NCBI GenBank assembly: GCA_018873225.1 | Contig: JAEILZ010000003.1 | Coordinates: forward strand, 1,550,001-1,614,000 | DNA: 64,000 bases | From: [Phialemoniopsis] sp. UDSM-2020 | Lineage: Eukaryota > Ascomycota > Sordariomycetes > Thyridiales > Thyridiaceae | Direction: 5' to 3' | Shown here: in pieces, positions 32,002-43,685 of the stretch | How the letters are laid out: each line of letters opens with the position of its first letter | Numbering within the stretch: the first letter of the stretch is position 1 | Position numbers and translations under genes: made by a program | The notes under the pieces: generated by a model | The model's input: the letters and a program-made list of their open reading frames with translations, nothing else | The model's database searches: none | What the model was told of the DNA's origin: nothing

Positions 32002-33084
32002 ATGTTCCTCCTCCGCTGCATCTCGGCCGCCCTGCTCCTGGCCGGCGCGGCGCTCGGCCAGCGGAGCTGCAACGGCTCGCCACAGCTCTGCGACCGCCGG
32101 TACAGCAACGTCACCTTTGTCGGCGCCCACGACAGCGCCTTCGTCGGCTTCCTGCCCGTGCACAACCAGTACCTGCCCCTGGACCGGCAGATGGCCCTCG
32201 GCGTGCGCTTCCTGCAGTCGCAGACGCACAAGAAGGACGGCAATATCCAGATGTGCCACACTTCGTGCATCGAGCTCGACGCCGGGTCGTTTGCCAATTA
32301 CGTCAAGCCCGTCAAGACGTTCCTCGATGCTAATCCCAACGAGGTGGTGACCTTGCTCGTGACGAACCCGGATAGCATCGGTGTGGAGAAGTATGCCGAC
32401 GTCTTTCGGGCTGCTGGGCTGGAGCAGTATGCTTTTGTGCCGCCTGGGGATAAGTTGGCGATGCAAGACTGGCCGACGTTGGGGGCTATGATTGACTCTG
32501 GGAAGCGGCTTGTCGTCTTTATGGGTGCGTGATGAGATAATCCGAGACTTTTTGTGCCTGACGGAGTTGAAGGAAGGCTGACAACAAAATCATAGACTAT
32601 CACACGGACACGAGCAAGGTGCCCTACATCCTGGACGAGTTTTCCTACTTCTTCGAGACGCCGTGGGGCTGGACGGACCCGGCTTTCGCGCAGTGCGACC
32701 TCGACCGGCCAGACGGCGCCCAGCCCGACGGGCGCATGTACCTTGTCAACCACATGCTCAACGTCGAGCTCGACCTCCTGGGCTTCAAGGTCCTCATCCC
32801 GGACCAGGAGCACGCCGAGCAGACCAACTCTGTCATGTCTATCATCGCCCAGTCGGATTTGTGCGTGGCGCGTTATGGACGCACGCCCAATGTCATTCTG
32901 GTAAGTCTTTGAGCGTTCCGTTGCGAGGGAAAAAAAAAGAAAAAAAATAGAAAGATTGCTCTGGATCAGCACAGCGGTGTTGCGAGCAACTTATATGAGC
33001 CATGTGCTGACCTATGTTGAACAGCTGGATTGGATAAACAGGGGAGACGCCATGGGTTCCCAGCGGATGCTCAACAACCTTTGA
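32002..33084 (+). CDS. Secreted PLC-like phosphodiesterase
   Basis: Three exons: 32002-32524, 32596-32900 and 33025-33084, giving 295 aa. Introns are 71 nt (GTGCGT, TAG) and 124 nt (GTAAGT, CAG). A signal peptide is evident (MFLLRCISAALLLAGAALG, cleavage near residue 19). The fold is the PI-PLC-like TIM barrel: FVGAHDSAFVG carries the first active-site His, VRFLQSQTH the barrel strand with the second, and MCHTSCIELDAG and DANPNEVVTLLVTN follow as in fungal PLC-like proteins. Such proteins are secreted and mostly uncharacterised, so phospholipid cleavage is only presumed. A conserved cysteine pair lies just after the signal peptide (CNGSPQLC). The last exon encodes only 19 residues. It converges on the NmrA-like gene. 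Confidence 0.87.
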
Positions 33085-33319
33085 TAAGCTTCGGACTGTC
33101 GAGCAGGGAGAATGGGGCTGAAAGTCCGCCTGACTCTGTGTGTGGCTTTTCTACTAATTCATGTATATATATCGCAGCGACTTTGAGTGGGGTTGGGATT
33201 TAGCATGTTGGTTAGGAAGGAGATTCTTGGATTAGGATAGCTTAAGAAGCACTTCCTCCTACTTGAAAAGTTCTTAAGATATTAGGGTGATTATCTGCAA
33301 CCAAACATGATGGTGATAT

Positions 33320-34420
33320 CTACAGGGAACCCTGTCTCATATCATCGTGGACCTTGAGAACAAAGCCAATCTTGTCTGGCTGAACCCTCTCCCAGAGGCT
33401 TCCAAGCCCCAACTCTCTCCCTCGCTTGTCTTCCTGCCTAAACCACTCTTCCACAGTGCGTATGCGTCCGGGATGAATCTCGTCAAGCAGTTCGTAGTTC
33501 TTGCGAATCAAGCCTTTGTTCCCCGCCGAGTGACGCCACAAGTTCCACCAGCCGGTGAAGTTGTCCCGGTACTTCATTGTGGCCGGATCTTTCGGGTCGG
33601 CATTGTAACCCGTGGGGAGGTCGGCGACAGGGACCGCGGCAAAGTAATCGTCGAAGCTCGTGTCTATGTACCTCGCCGGCTTGCCCGTGACCTTCTCGAA
33701 GGCCTTGGCGACATCGGCGTAGGTGGCGTGCTCGATGGCCACATCGAGGTCCATGCCGTTGGCGAGCTCGGGGTGGTCGAAGAGCCACTTGACATAGTAG
33801 CCGCAGTCCTCGAGCGCGACTTCGGGGATGGCGCCTTGGCCGAGTGGGACGCGCCAGGTGACGACCCCGTCTTCGACAAGAGGAGGCATGGGCGTGTAGG
33901 CATGAATGGCCATGTCCATGTACGGGCCCGTAGTGAACAGTGCGATCTTCATGCCGTGCTCGCGAGTGACTTGGGGCTGTTGAGACATGATCCACTCTCC
34001 GATGCGTCCCTTGGCATCGTAATGGCCCCCGCGAAACTCGGGCTTGTAGCCACTTTGCTTGTAGGCATAGACCAGATTGCTGTAGACGTAGAACTTGACA
34101 CCTGCCTCGATGGCAAGCTCAAAGGCACGAATCGACCAGTAGATCTCGGTCTTCTCGCCGCAGTTGAATCCGTCGATGTTGACGAAGGCGCCCCAGACCC
34201 CGCGGAATAACTCCCTAAGGGAATCCTCCGACGCAAAAGTGCCGACGACTAGCTCTACAGTGCCGGGGGGCCCGTAGGATTCAATCTCCTTGAAGCGAGC
34301 GCTGGTCGGGTCCCGGGTCAAGGCACGCACGGTGTAGGAGCCCGAGCGTACAAGGTCCCGGACGACGGGGATCCCCTGCGCGCCGGTGGCGCCAATAACG
34401 GCGATAGTACGGGTGGGCAT
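33320..34420 (-). CDS. NmrA-like NAD(P)-binding family protein
   Basis: Single exon, 366 aa. It starts with the Rossmann motif IAVIGATGAQGIPVV (GxxGxxG, residues 10-16), followed by the NmrA-like pattern VRALTRDPTSARF and GTFASEDSLRELFRGVWGAFVN. NmrA-like proteins bind NAD(P) and serve either as redox sensors (NmrA itself restrains AreA in nitrogen metabolism) or as isoflavone-reductase-like enzymes. The active-site YxxxK of classical SDRs is not obvious, so a regulatory or atypical reductase role is possible. At 366 residues it is at the long end for the family, with a C-terminal extension (IRTVEEWFRQEDKRGREL). It diverges from the short-chain dehydrogenase gene, with 590 bp shared between the starts. 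Confidence 0.87.
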   Translation of the reverse strand: MPTRTIAVIGATGAQGIPVVRDLVRSGSYTVRALTRDPTSARFKEIESYGPPGTVELVVGTFASEDSLRELFRGVWGAFVNIDGFNCGEKTEIYWSIRAFELAIEAGVKFYVYSNLVYAYKQSGYKPEFRGGHYDAKGRIGEWIMSQQPQVTREHGMKIALFTTGPYMDMAIHAYTPMPPLVEDGVVTWRVPLGQGAIPEVALEDCGYYVKWLFDHPELANGMDLDVAIEHATYADVAKAFEKVTGKPARYIDTSFDDYFAAVPVADLPTGYNADPKDPATMKYRDNFTGWWNLWRHSAGNKGLIRKNYELLDEIHPGRIRTVEEWFRQEDKRGRELGLGSLWERVQPDKIGFVLKVHDDMRQGSL

Positions 34421-35010
34421 GTTGTATTATTATAGAGTATGTTGATTGTGGCTTTTCTTGAATGCGTGTTGATGTTGATCCTTCTTTGCTAAAAGACATG
34501 ATTCATGGCCTCTCTAATATATCGGCAAGGAGAACCCGCGCGCAGTCAGACTTGAGGAGGCGTCGATTATTCATGATCGGAACATTTGGCTAATCTATCG
34601 GAGAACACATGTGCAGTATCTCATGCCACTGTTTTCCACGAAGCTTGGACAAGTTGTAACGTTTTCACTCCGACTTTTGATCAAGTGATAAGACGGATGG
34701 CCATCGCACAAGTGACCCACCCCAGGCCTAAGCCACCGGTGGTCGTGACAAAACCTAGCCTGACTCGAAACTGGGGTAGCTGACTAAACACAACGGGCCG
34801 GACAAGTTATGTGATGATCCCGGTCCCCGGCAATTGCATTGCAAAGCAGCACATTTGTCAGTTCGGGATGGCTTGCTCTCGTGTTGCCACCAGCAGCTCC
34901 TCCAAGTTTCAGGTATCGGTCTGCTTAAGATGCACCCTGCAGTACCTCCCACATTCTGCGCTCCTTCACCTTGGTGCATCTGAACTCCCGGTGTATATGT
35001 CCTTTCAAAA
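34421..35010. other. Divergent promoter region
   Basis: 590 bp between the NmrA-like start (minus) and the short-chain dehydrogenase start (plus). No gene or strong repeat is seen. Confidence 0.6.
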
Positions 35011-36075
35011 ATGGCTGCAGCCAGGAAACGATCTGTTTTGATCACAGGGTACGTCATCAATGGGGTCCTACTATTCAATTCAAGTGTTGAACGTGAAAAG
35101 CCAATACTGACCTTTACACAAGATGCTCTGAAGGAGGAGCCGGCAATGCGTTAGCCATCGAGTTTCACGGCCAGGGCCTTCGGGTATTCGCCACGGCACG
35201 GTCTCTCGAAACCATGACAAACCTGACCGAGAGAGGTATTGAAGTGCTCACTCTCGACGTTACCATCCCAGAAAGCATCAGCACCCTCAAAAGTGAGATC
35301 ATCAAGAGAACTGGGGGAAAGCTCGACATACTGTTCAACAATGCAGGCGTCAGTACGTTGCAATTACTTACACCTCTTTGGGTCTGATGCCTACACTAAG
35401 GAGAATGTACGATGGAAGAGCTGACACAGGGATGTAGTGTACGAGGCCCCGGGCATCGAAGCGGATCCCCTCTTGGTCAGAAAGATGTTCGACACCAACG
35501 TGTTTGGCGTCTTCGACCTCGTGTCAGCCTTTGCTCCTCTCTTGATCGCTGCGGCTTCAGACTCGACTCGCACTCCAACAATTGTCAATGCTTCCTCCAA
35601 CGTCGCCCGCATCCCATTTCCCTTCGCGGCTGCGTATAATGCTTCGAAAGCTGCCGTAGCCTCTTATTCGGATACTATCAGACTAGAACTTAGCCCGCTA
35701 GGAGTTCGAGTCATGACTCTCTTCATGGGAGAGGTAGCCACAGGACTGATGCAGCAAAAGAACATCAGCTTTGGTCAGGATAGCATCTACGCTGACGTGG
35801 AAGTGAAGGTCAAGGAGAGAAGTGCACACCATTCGGAAACGTCCATCGCCCCCGAAGTGTTCGCCGAGCAAGTTGTGTCGAAGGTACTGGGCAGCGACAA
35901 TGTCACTTATCTGTGGAAGGGAACGAATGCTTTCTTGATCTGGTTTCTGAATGCTATCGGCCCTCGGAACGTGTTTGACTCAACCATGAAGAAAGCCGTG
36001 GGCCTTGACGACAAGAGTCTCCTGAAGAAGATTTACGAGCGTGGTCAGAAGCTGATAACCAGTATGGGTGAGTAA
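35011..36075 (+). CDS. Classical short-chain dehydrogenase/reductase
   Basis: Three exons: 35011-35048, 35123-35352 and 35438-36075, giving 301 aa. Introns are 74 nt (GTACGT, branch CTGAC, AAG) and 85 nt (GTACGT, branch CTGAC, TAG). The cofactor motif is TGCSEGGAG (TGxxxGxG, residues 12-20), the structural motif NNAG is at 85-88, catalytic Ser is in NASSNVA (142-143), and YNASK (Tyr 156, Lys 160) is the active site. The protein resembles fungal AYR1-like reductases (1-acyl-DHAP reductase) in length and in its hydrophobic C-terminal patch (NAFLIWFLNAIGP), which could anchor it to membranes or lipid droplets. Substrate is not assigned. It shares a promoter region with the NmrA-like gene. Confidence 0.88.
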
Positions 36076-36715
36076 AATCCATCCAGAAGATGTCGGTATC
36101 AGATCAAGGAGCCTTTGTCACGTCGTATTGTGTTTTGCCTTGAGCGCAACGCACATGAACATATAGCCAGACAGGAAGGTTACACTGCATCAAGGATCAT
36201 TTTGTATGAAAGCTCTTTTCAAAGGACGCGGATGGAAATTGACAACTACGCAAAATCTTCGCCCTAGAGATTCAACATTTGATGAACACCTTCAGGGCGC
36301 CCCTTTTGGCGGAGAATATTCGAGCATTTCTTTGTGCTTAGAACACGATTTGCCCACTGTCCTCGGAGGCGGCCAGCTAGTGCAGCACATTGACTTGAGT
36401 ATTCATGCATAGATGCCTTGACTCGTGAAAGTGCCACGAGCCGAGTTAGTCTTGACTCTAGCGAGTGTGGAGGACGGTTTAGTAATCCTCAAAAGATCCT
36501 GACGCGTGCCACAATTTTAAATATAATGATTATATGATCTCTCCGAAACTGAATCGATAACATGTGCCTCCACACCAATTAAAGAAAACAACCCCGAAGC
36601 TACAAGCCGCTTCTTTCCGCTCACCTTACGTTACTTCTAGTGACTAATCTTATGAATCTGCACAGCCAGATTATTTGCATTGCTTCCGGCAACAACTAGC
36701 AACTAAAGGAACAAA
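36076..36715. other. Intergenic region upstream of the second bZIP gene
   Basis: 640 bp, AT-rich around 36500-36700. It presumably contains the 3' UTR of the dehydrogenase and the promoter of the bZIP gene. No further feature is seen. Confidence 0.55.
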
Positions 36716-37731
36716 ATGAGAGACTCGAAGAAAACTCTAAGCAAGAGTCATTCGGTACGTGGCCCGATCTCTTTGGATTCATCAGCTCGGCTTCTGAGAT
36801 ACGCCATGGTGCTGACTGAGACTAGGAGCGCCGAGAGCGAAGCCGCCGATCCCAGTATGCCTTTCGCCAGCGGCGAAAAGCAGCCGAGCAAGCGCAGCAA
36901 CGTCGAATCCAGCAACTCGAGAACTCGGTCGAGGAGTTGAGCAACATACTTGTCGGGTTTTGCGATGAAATCATCGAAACGGAAGAAATCGCGAAGCAGC
37001 CGAGATTGATCTCGAGTCTGCAATCATCCATGACGCGAGCCTTGACTCTAGCGAGATCTGTTTCCATCACGAATGAGGAGAGCGAGCTGATAGACACCCT
37101 CACCATCGCAAAAAGTCCGAGAAATGAAACGACGGCTCAGCTTAGATCAAACCATGCCCCTTTCGCACTGCGGCTGGTTGAGGTGACACTCTCCCATGCC
37201 TGCAGTTATCTCAACGGTGATGTGTACATACCGACAAAAGACTTCGAAAGGGCATTCGGAGCCTCGCTGCAAGCCCGCACGCGCAACGAGCTCCTAGTTT
37301 ACCTGCGATGGCTGCTCGGCCCGGGAAACATTGAAATGCGCAAAGCGACGGGCATAGACTGGAACACATTCGGTGACAAAGAAGCCGAACTGGGCCTGCA
37401 GCCGGGTTTCCTGACGGCAGTCGCTGTTCAGGAGCAGATTGAACGTCTCGGTGCCCAGTATCTCGGTCCAGACCTCATAGAACTGAGGATCAATGGACAG
37501 CAGATCCTTGACAACACATCTACAGACCCAGGCTACCTCTTCAACGATCAACATCTTATAAACAATCCTCGGCCGAGGATCGCTTCAGCCTTGGTCATTC
37601 ATCTCAACACATCCGACTTGGCTGCGAATCTAGCATGCATGGCAACGTGCCTGGAAAAGGGCCCAGTCTATCCATGGCATGCGGTGCAAAGAGCCATAGA
37701 GGCATCCATAGTACTGGCCAAAGGCCTTTGA
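36716..37731 (+). CDS. bZIP-like transcription factor
   Basis: Two exons: 36716-36754 and 36826-37731, giving 314 aa. The 71-nt intron has donor GTACGT, a CTGAC branch and acceptor TAG. Only after splicing does the basic region appear: ERRERSRRSQYAFRQRRKAA, followed by the heptad-like AEQAQQRRIQQLENSVEELS. The invariant Asn of canonical bZIPs is Ser here, and the leucine zipper is short, as in a divergent fungal bZIP group that includes many secondary-metabolism regulators. The C-terminal ~230 residues have no assigned domain but include a helical segment rich in conserved-looking aromatic and Leu residues (ELLVYLRWLLGPGN). Without the intron, the region reads as two unrelated short frames. 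It precedes the DHA1-like transporter on the same strand. Confidence 0.78.
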
Positions 37732-38354
37732 GGTTGCGTGTCTGTTTGGCTTGATTCGGAATAGAATGCATTGAGGATGGCCTAGCTTAAAGCCGTCATG
37801 TTATTCATCATTCCTCTTTTGACAGGATGAGTTACTTGAACTTGACAAGTGACGAGTCCACCGTGACTGTGTGACAAGTGGGTTTGCTCCGTCCCGCATC
37901 CCGCGCCAAGAACATGCCGGCGGACGGGACCGTCGATCTCAAGTTGCCGAACCCTGGATCCGCAACCGGACGAACAAGGGCAATAGTGGATATTGGATGA
38001 GCAGGCAAGCCCGGCTGTCGGTGGTGTCATCGTTGCCAAAAAGTGGGGGCGGCGATCGTCTATTCGCTTGATATGCCTGACTGTTCACCACGATTTTTCT
38101 TGTTATGTTTTTGCCCTCAACCTGCATAACCCATCCTTGCCAAGACCTTGGGGGTTGACTTCGACCAGGCTGATTCTGCGTGACTGGACTTCTTGCATTG
38201 ATGACTACTGCTGTCAGGCTGAACTAAACTCGTCAGCGCCGAGCAAGTCCGACTAGAGACCCGCCACCCGCCCCCGCACAACACCGCCTCTTTCTATCTG
38301 AATGGCATAACTCCGACTACATCGGAACACTCAGCCCGAAAAGCCGATAACACG
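37732..38354. other. Intergenic region upstream of the DHA1-like transporter
   Basis: 623 bp with no supportable gene; it holds the 3' flank of the bZIP gene and the promoter of the transporter. Confidence 0.55.
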
Positions 38355-40507
38355 ATGGATTCGGCATTCGACTCAGACAACGAGTCTGAAAAGACCGATG
38401 TGGAGCCGAGCAAGCCTTCCTCGCCGAGACGGCAGGAAGAGGCGAGCCCGCTGGTCTTCGATGTCGACGACATCCCAGGCTACCATGCCGAGGGACCGGA
38501 TGACGATGACCCCTTGCCAATGGCAGCTGGGCACCCTGCTAGCAGGAGGGTATCTGGCGTCTCGGAACGGCCTCGAGAGGTTGTAGCTTGGCGGGACCTG
38601 CCGCGCAAGAAGCAGCTGCTGGTGATCGTGCTGGCACGTCTCAGCGAGCCGCTGGTGCAGACCTCTATCCAGGTCGGTCATCTCCCCATCTACCAATTTA
38701 TATGCGAGCTCTCTGTCTGACAAAAGCGACCCGTCAGTCATACATGTTCTACCAGCTAAAATGGTTCGACGAGACGCTTCCGGACTCGGTGATCGCCAGC
38801 CAGGCCGGTGTCCTGCACGCGAGTTTCACCGCTGCGCAGTTCTTCACAGCCATGCTCTGGGGTCGCCTGGCTGATTCGAGTCGTGTTGGACGCAAGTCGG
38901 TGATACTTATTGGCTTGCTCGGGACAAGTAAGCCCTGCCTGTCGTATGGTACTAAGCGCTTGATTGTACTGAACAGTATACAGTGATCTCGGTTCTCGGC
39001 TTTGGATTCTCGACATCATTCTGGCAAGCCTTGGTCTTCAGGTCATTCGGTGGCATCACCAACGGTAACGTGGGAGTTATGAGGACTATGTAAGCTGTTA
39101 CCTTGATCGTGTTCGCATCACAATCGATACTGACCAGCCATAGGATAAGCGAGACCATCCGGGAGAAGAAGTAGCTAACCTTGGATCAATTCCCTAAAAC
39201 ATCCAAGTGAACCGACTGACACTTCTTGCAGATACCAGTCAAGAGCCTTCCTCTTGCTCCCAATGACTTTCAATATCGGCGTCATCGTCGGTCCCATCCT
39301 AGGCGGTGTCCTCTCTGACCCGGCCGGCAGCTACCCCAGCCTCTTCGGCAAGGTCAAATTCTTCCTCAGGTTCCCTTACGCCACGCCGAACTTGCTCAGC
39401 GCATTCTTTCTCTTCTCTGCCATGCTTGCGGTCTGGCTGTGTCTCGAAGAAGTACGTCTCCTAGCTCCTGGCTCAGACCCTCATACACTAACATATACAA
39501 CCTGCAAGACCCTCGACGCCCGAAGAGACAAGCGAGACATAGGCCTCGAGGTAGGCTCAAGACTCTCCTCCCTCATCAACCGCCTGCGACGAAGACATGC
39601 CGCTGCTGGCCCCCACGCAGGTGTCACCTACACGCCCCTCGCCTCCCGCGACGCCAGCACAGAGGTCGAAATGGCCGTCTCCCCGACGACCGCCCGACAC
39701 CATCCCCAAGCCAAGCGGCCCCGGTACACCCACCGCCTGCCCTTCCGCCGCATCTTCACCCGCAACGTGACCGCCACCTTTGCAGCACACTTCCTCCTCG
39801 GCTTCCACGTCGGCACCTTCAACTCGCTCTGGTTCGTCTTCCTCTCGACGCCGGTCTACAACCCCTCCTCCCCGTCCTCCCCCGCCCAGAATCTCCCCTT
39901 CGTCTTCACAGGCGGCCTAGGCCTCCCGCCCCGCTCAGTAGGCCTCGCCATGGCCATCCTAGGCGTCCTCGGCATCGCCCTGCAGCTCCTCGCCTACCCT
40001 CCCCTTTCAGCGCGCCTAGGCACCGTGCGCTCCCTGCGCCTGTTCCTGTGCTTCTTCCCGCTGACCTACTTCGCCGCGCCGTACCTGTCCCTCGTGCCCT
40101 CGTCGTCGGAGCCACCGGCGGCCAAGTCCGGAGCCCAGGTCTGGCTAGCCATCGCGGCCGTCCTGCTGTGCCAGGTCCTCGCGCGCACGTTCGCGCTGCC
40201 CGCGCAGACCATCCTCGTCAACAACTGCACGCCGCACCCGTCGGTGCTGGGCACCGTGCACGGCCTCGCGCAGAGCGTCGCGTCGTTTGCCCGCACCGTG
40301 GGCCCCGTGGCGGGCGGGTTCTTGTATGGCTTGGGGCTGGAGAAGGGCGTCGTCGGCGCTGTGTGGTGGGGTCTGAGCGGTGTCGCTTTGTGTGGGCTTG
40401 TCGCGAGTTGGTGGCTGCGCGAAGGGGATGGGCATGAGATTTGGCTTGAGGGGGATTATGAAGACGATGGAGAGGAGGATGGCTTTGGCGAGAATAGGGG
40501 GGCTTAG
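38355..40507 (+). CDS. Major facilitator superfamily transporter (DHA1-like)
   Basis: Six exons: 38355-38672, 38738-38927, 38984-39089, 39144-39170, 39232-39451 and 39509-40507, giving 619 aa. It has an acidic cytosolic N-terminus (~85 residues) and then LARLSEPLVQTSIQ/SYMFYQLKWF, the first-helix signature of a fungal group related to yeast YCR023C. LWGRLADSSRVGRKSV is motif A, followed by GGITNGNVGVMRTMISETIREKKYQSRAFLL and GVIVGPILGG (motif C-like). A long hydrophilic central loop follows LEETLDARRDKRD, then a second six-helix half. The substrate is unknown. Exon 4 is 27 nt. The first intron has a weak donor (GTCGGT) and the fifth intron (39452-39508, 57 nt) preserves the frame, so an unspliced reading would insert 19 residues. 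The C-terminus is acidic. Confidence 0.85.
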
Positions 40508-40722
40508 GTTCCGGGATCCTGGGTTCGGATGGTTTCAAAAATGGGAAAAGGCGAAAAAAGGGACATGGCTGGCCTGGATGGGAAAAGTTTGTATAGACCT
40601 CATGAAATTACATTTGTCTAGAATATATACACAAAGAAAGGATTAATGAGTGTAGACAATCTTCTGGTTGCATTACATGGCATTTTTGTCTTTTCTTTAA
40701 ATTTGTGGGAACTACATCCCCC

Positions 40723-43685
40723 TTACTCCTCCTCAAGCTGGAAGCTGAACCCCTTGGTCAGGTCATGCTCAAGGTCCAAGGTGATGGCGCCCGAGTCGGC
40801 GATCCTCTCGACCTTGACGTCGACGCTGCCCTTGACACGGAGCTGCTTCGCGGCCCGCTTCTTCTTGCACTTGCTCGGGCCATCGTCGAAGCCGAGGATC
40901 GTGATCTTGGTCACCTTGACGGGGCTCGGGTAGTTGAACTCGCCCTCGACGTTGTAGACGCCGTTCTCGAAGGTGAAAGTGACATAGGTGACTTTGCCGC
41001 CCTGATCGACGCTCACGCCGTCGTCCATGTACAGGTGTCCCTTCGCCTTGCGGTCCCGGCCCAGGGCGATGTACAGCTCGTAGCCTTCCTTGCGCAGGTC
41101 CGTCGTCGTCATGGCCGACTTCATGCGCAGCGGTGTGATGACGCCTCCGCGCAGGAACAGCGGGATCTGCGTGACGTTCTGGTCCTGGACCGTGATGTTG
41201 GCACCCTTGCCCTGGATCGTCTTGTGCGTGTACCAGTCGTAGAACACGTCGTTGGGCAGGTAGACATCGACACTCGTAGCTCCCTTCTCGAGAACAGGGG
41301 CCACTAGGAGACCGGGGCCGTACATGTACTGGAAGTCGAGATCGTAGGTCTTCTCGTCGTTCGGGTAGTGGTAGAACATGGGCACGACAGCGGGCGTGCC
41401 GTCGACCGACTGCTGGTAGAGCTCCGTGTAAATGTAGTCGAGCAGGCGGTAGCGGATGTCGATGACGCGGCGCGCCGACTCGGCAACCGACTCCCAGCGA
41501 TAGAACTCTTGGTCGCTGGCGTCGAGGCTGTTGTGGTTGCGATAGAAGGGCTGGAAGGCGCCCAGAGCAGCCCAGCGCGCACAGAGCTCCTCGGTGGTGT
41601 CGCCGCCGAAGCCGCAGACGTCCGAGCCGGTCATGGGCACCTGGTAAATCGAGGTGAAGCCGAGCATCATGCGAATGCTCTGGCGGTAGTGTGGCCATTG
41701 CGATAGGTTGTCGCCGGTCCAGTGGCCGACCTTGGTGCCGGCGCCGGCAAAGGTGGAGCGCGTGATGATCAGGGGTCGCAGGCCAGGGCGGCGATTGAGC
41801 ATGGCCTCCTGGGATTGGGTCGACATCATGGTGCCGTACAGATTGTGGGTATCATACATGGTCAGGCCGTTTTGGTGAATGACATCGGTGTTGACGGTGT
41901 GGTTGGAGAGGCCGCCCTTGTCGGCATTCCACTCGTATCTGTAGGCCTGCTTGTTGTGGATGGGGAACTTGGGGTACAACAGGTCACGACCAGGAAGGCC
42001 TAGCTGGTCTCCCGACGACTGACGAGGATGGAGGACCAAATTGTCGTAGGATGGAGGCCACGAGGAGGAGCCCCTGACATCGAGATCGGTGATGTGCTCG
42101 CTGCGCTTGCACTCGGTACCCTCGGGCTGTAGGCTGCAGGGCCACCCGGGAAGCGGTCTCGGGGGCGACCGGACAGGAGGAGCCGGTGGCGGGAATCCAA
42201 TCGCCGACTTTTCGGGGTCGTTGCAGGGGAAGTCGCAGGGGAAGTTGGAAGGCTCGTTCATATCGATCCACAGACCATCGATATCGACACCCTCGCTCTT
42301 GGAAAAGAACGTGGCGAACTCGTTGTTCCAGTAGCTGGTGATGTTCTTGGAGAACCAATCCGGGAAGGCCGTGACGCCGGGCCAGACGACACCCTTCCAG
42401 ATCGAGCCGTTGTTTCGCAGGAGGAATATGTTGTCCTCAACTCCCCTCTGGAATGGAGGATAATCCTGATAGGCGACGGCGGGGTCGACCATGACGATGT
42501 AGTGCTGATTGCTCTGGTGTACGTGGTCGACAAAGTCCCGGATTTTCTCAAGAGGGAATCTCTCGGGGTCGTAAGAGAAGACCTACAAAACAATGTTAAA
42601 ACCGGGCTTGTTAAACCACGCTTCTCTCGCTAGTGTAAACTTACTCTTCGGCGGTCCATGTAGTCAATGTCGTTCCAGATAGTCTCGAGCGGGATACCAG
42701 CCTGGCTGTAGTTGTAGACGGCCTCGGCGGTGTTGAACACGTCCTGGTAGCCGTAGCGGCAGTTGTGGTACCCAAGGGACCAGTACGACTGCATGGCGGG
42801 CAGACCCACGATCTGAGCGTACTGTCGGGAAACGTCCATGGGCGAAGGGCCCGAGATAAAGTAGAAATCGAGCACGCCACCGAGCGTGTTGTACTCAAGG
42901 TACTGGCCCGACTCGGCCGTCTTGTTGATGTAGATGTCCATGCCGTTCGAGTTGAGCAGGAACACGCCGTGGGTACCGTTCTTGCGCTGCTCAAAGTAGA
43001 CAGGGTGGTTTCCGTACAGGTTGGCGTTGTTGGGCGTGCCGTAGGCGTCCTGGGACCACAGGGTGCGGATGTAGTCGGTCGTCCTGAGGCGGAAGGGGTC
43101 GGTGTGCTCGCCGAGGCCGTACAGGTTGGGGTCATCGGGCAGCTTGGTGCGCAGGCGGAGGTACTGGGACTCGAAGACGAGACTCGCGGCCGAGGTGTCG
43201 AAGAGCACCTCTCCCGAGCTGGCGCGCGAGACGGTGAAGGAGAAGGGGCTCTCCTTGTAGTCGAACTTCAGGTCCGAGGCGTCGGCCTTGACGCCGGCGG
43301 CCTCCGGTCGCGGGAACACGGAGGCGGGGACCTGGTAGACATCATTGGCGGCATCCTGGATCTTGACGTGCAGACGGTTGTCTGTGGGTTGAAATTAAGT
43401 TGATTAGCTCTTGCACTCAGTCAAGAGGAGATGGGGCATCTTACCGGTCTCATAAGCAACCGTCAAAGTGAGATCCTTGAGGTCATCACCATAGACGTTG
43501 CAAGCCTCACCGGCCAGAGTCAGGTCCGCGGTCAAGCCCGTGTCGCTCGTCTTGACATTGGATGCCCTGTAGCCGGGGCATTTCTCCAGCGGCTCGGCGT
43601 TTGCGAAGTCGCGGGTGGGGAGCAGGGCGGACGAGGCAGCACCGGCGGCGTAGAGCCACGCCCCGAGGAGCGTCAACTTGGCCAT
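40723..43685 (-). CDS. Secreted GH31 alpha-glucosidase
   Basis: Three exons on the minus strand: 43445-43685, 42645-43381 and 40723-42582, giving 945 aa. Introns are 63 nt (GTAAGA, CAG) and 62 nt (GTAAGT, TAG). A signal peptide is present ([20 protein letters not shown]). The N-terminal beta domain includes [14 protein letters not shown]; the (beta/alpha)8 barrel carries the nucleophile in [10 protein letters not shown] (about residue 434) and the acid/base Asp in GHWTGDN (about residue 613), followed by [16 protein letters not shown] and QPFYRNHN. These are the standard GH31 motifs; an alpha-1,4-glucosidase acting on maltooligosaccharides is the likeliest role, although alpha-xylosidase cannot be excluded by eye. 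Many N-glycosylation sequons fit secretion. It converges on the DHA1-like transporter gene. Confidence 0.92.

Noticed and set aside
32002..43685. Secondary-metabolite gene cluster (NmrA, SDR, bZIP, transporter)
   Set aside because: No backbone synthase or typical tailoring set is present; neighbours include housekeeping-type functions.
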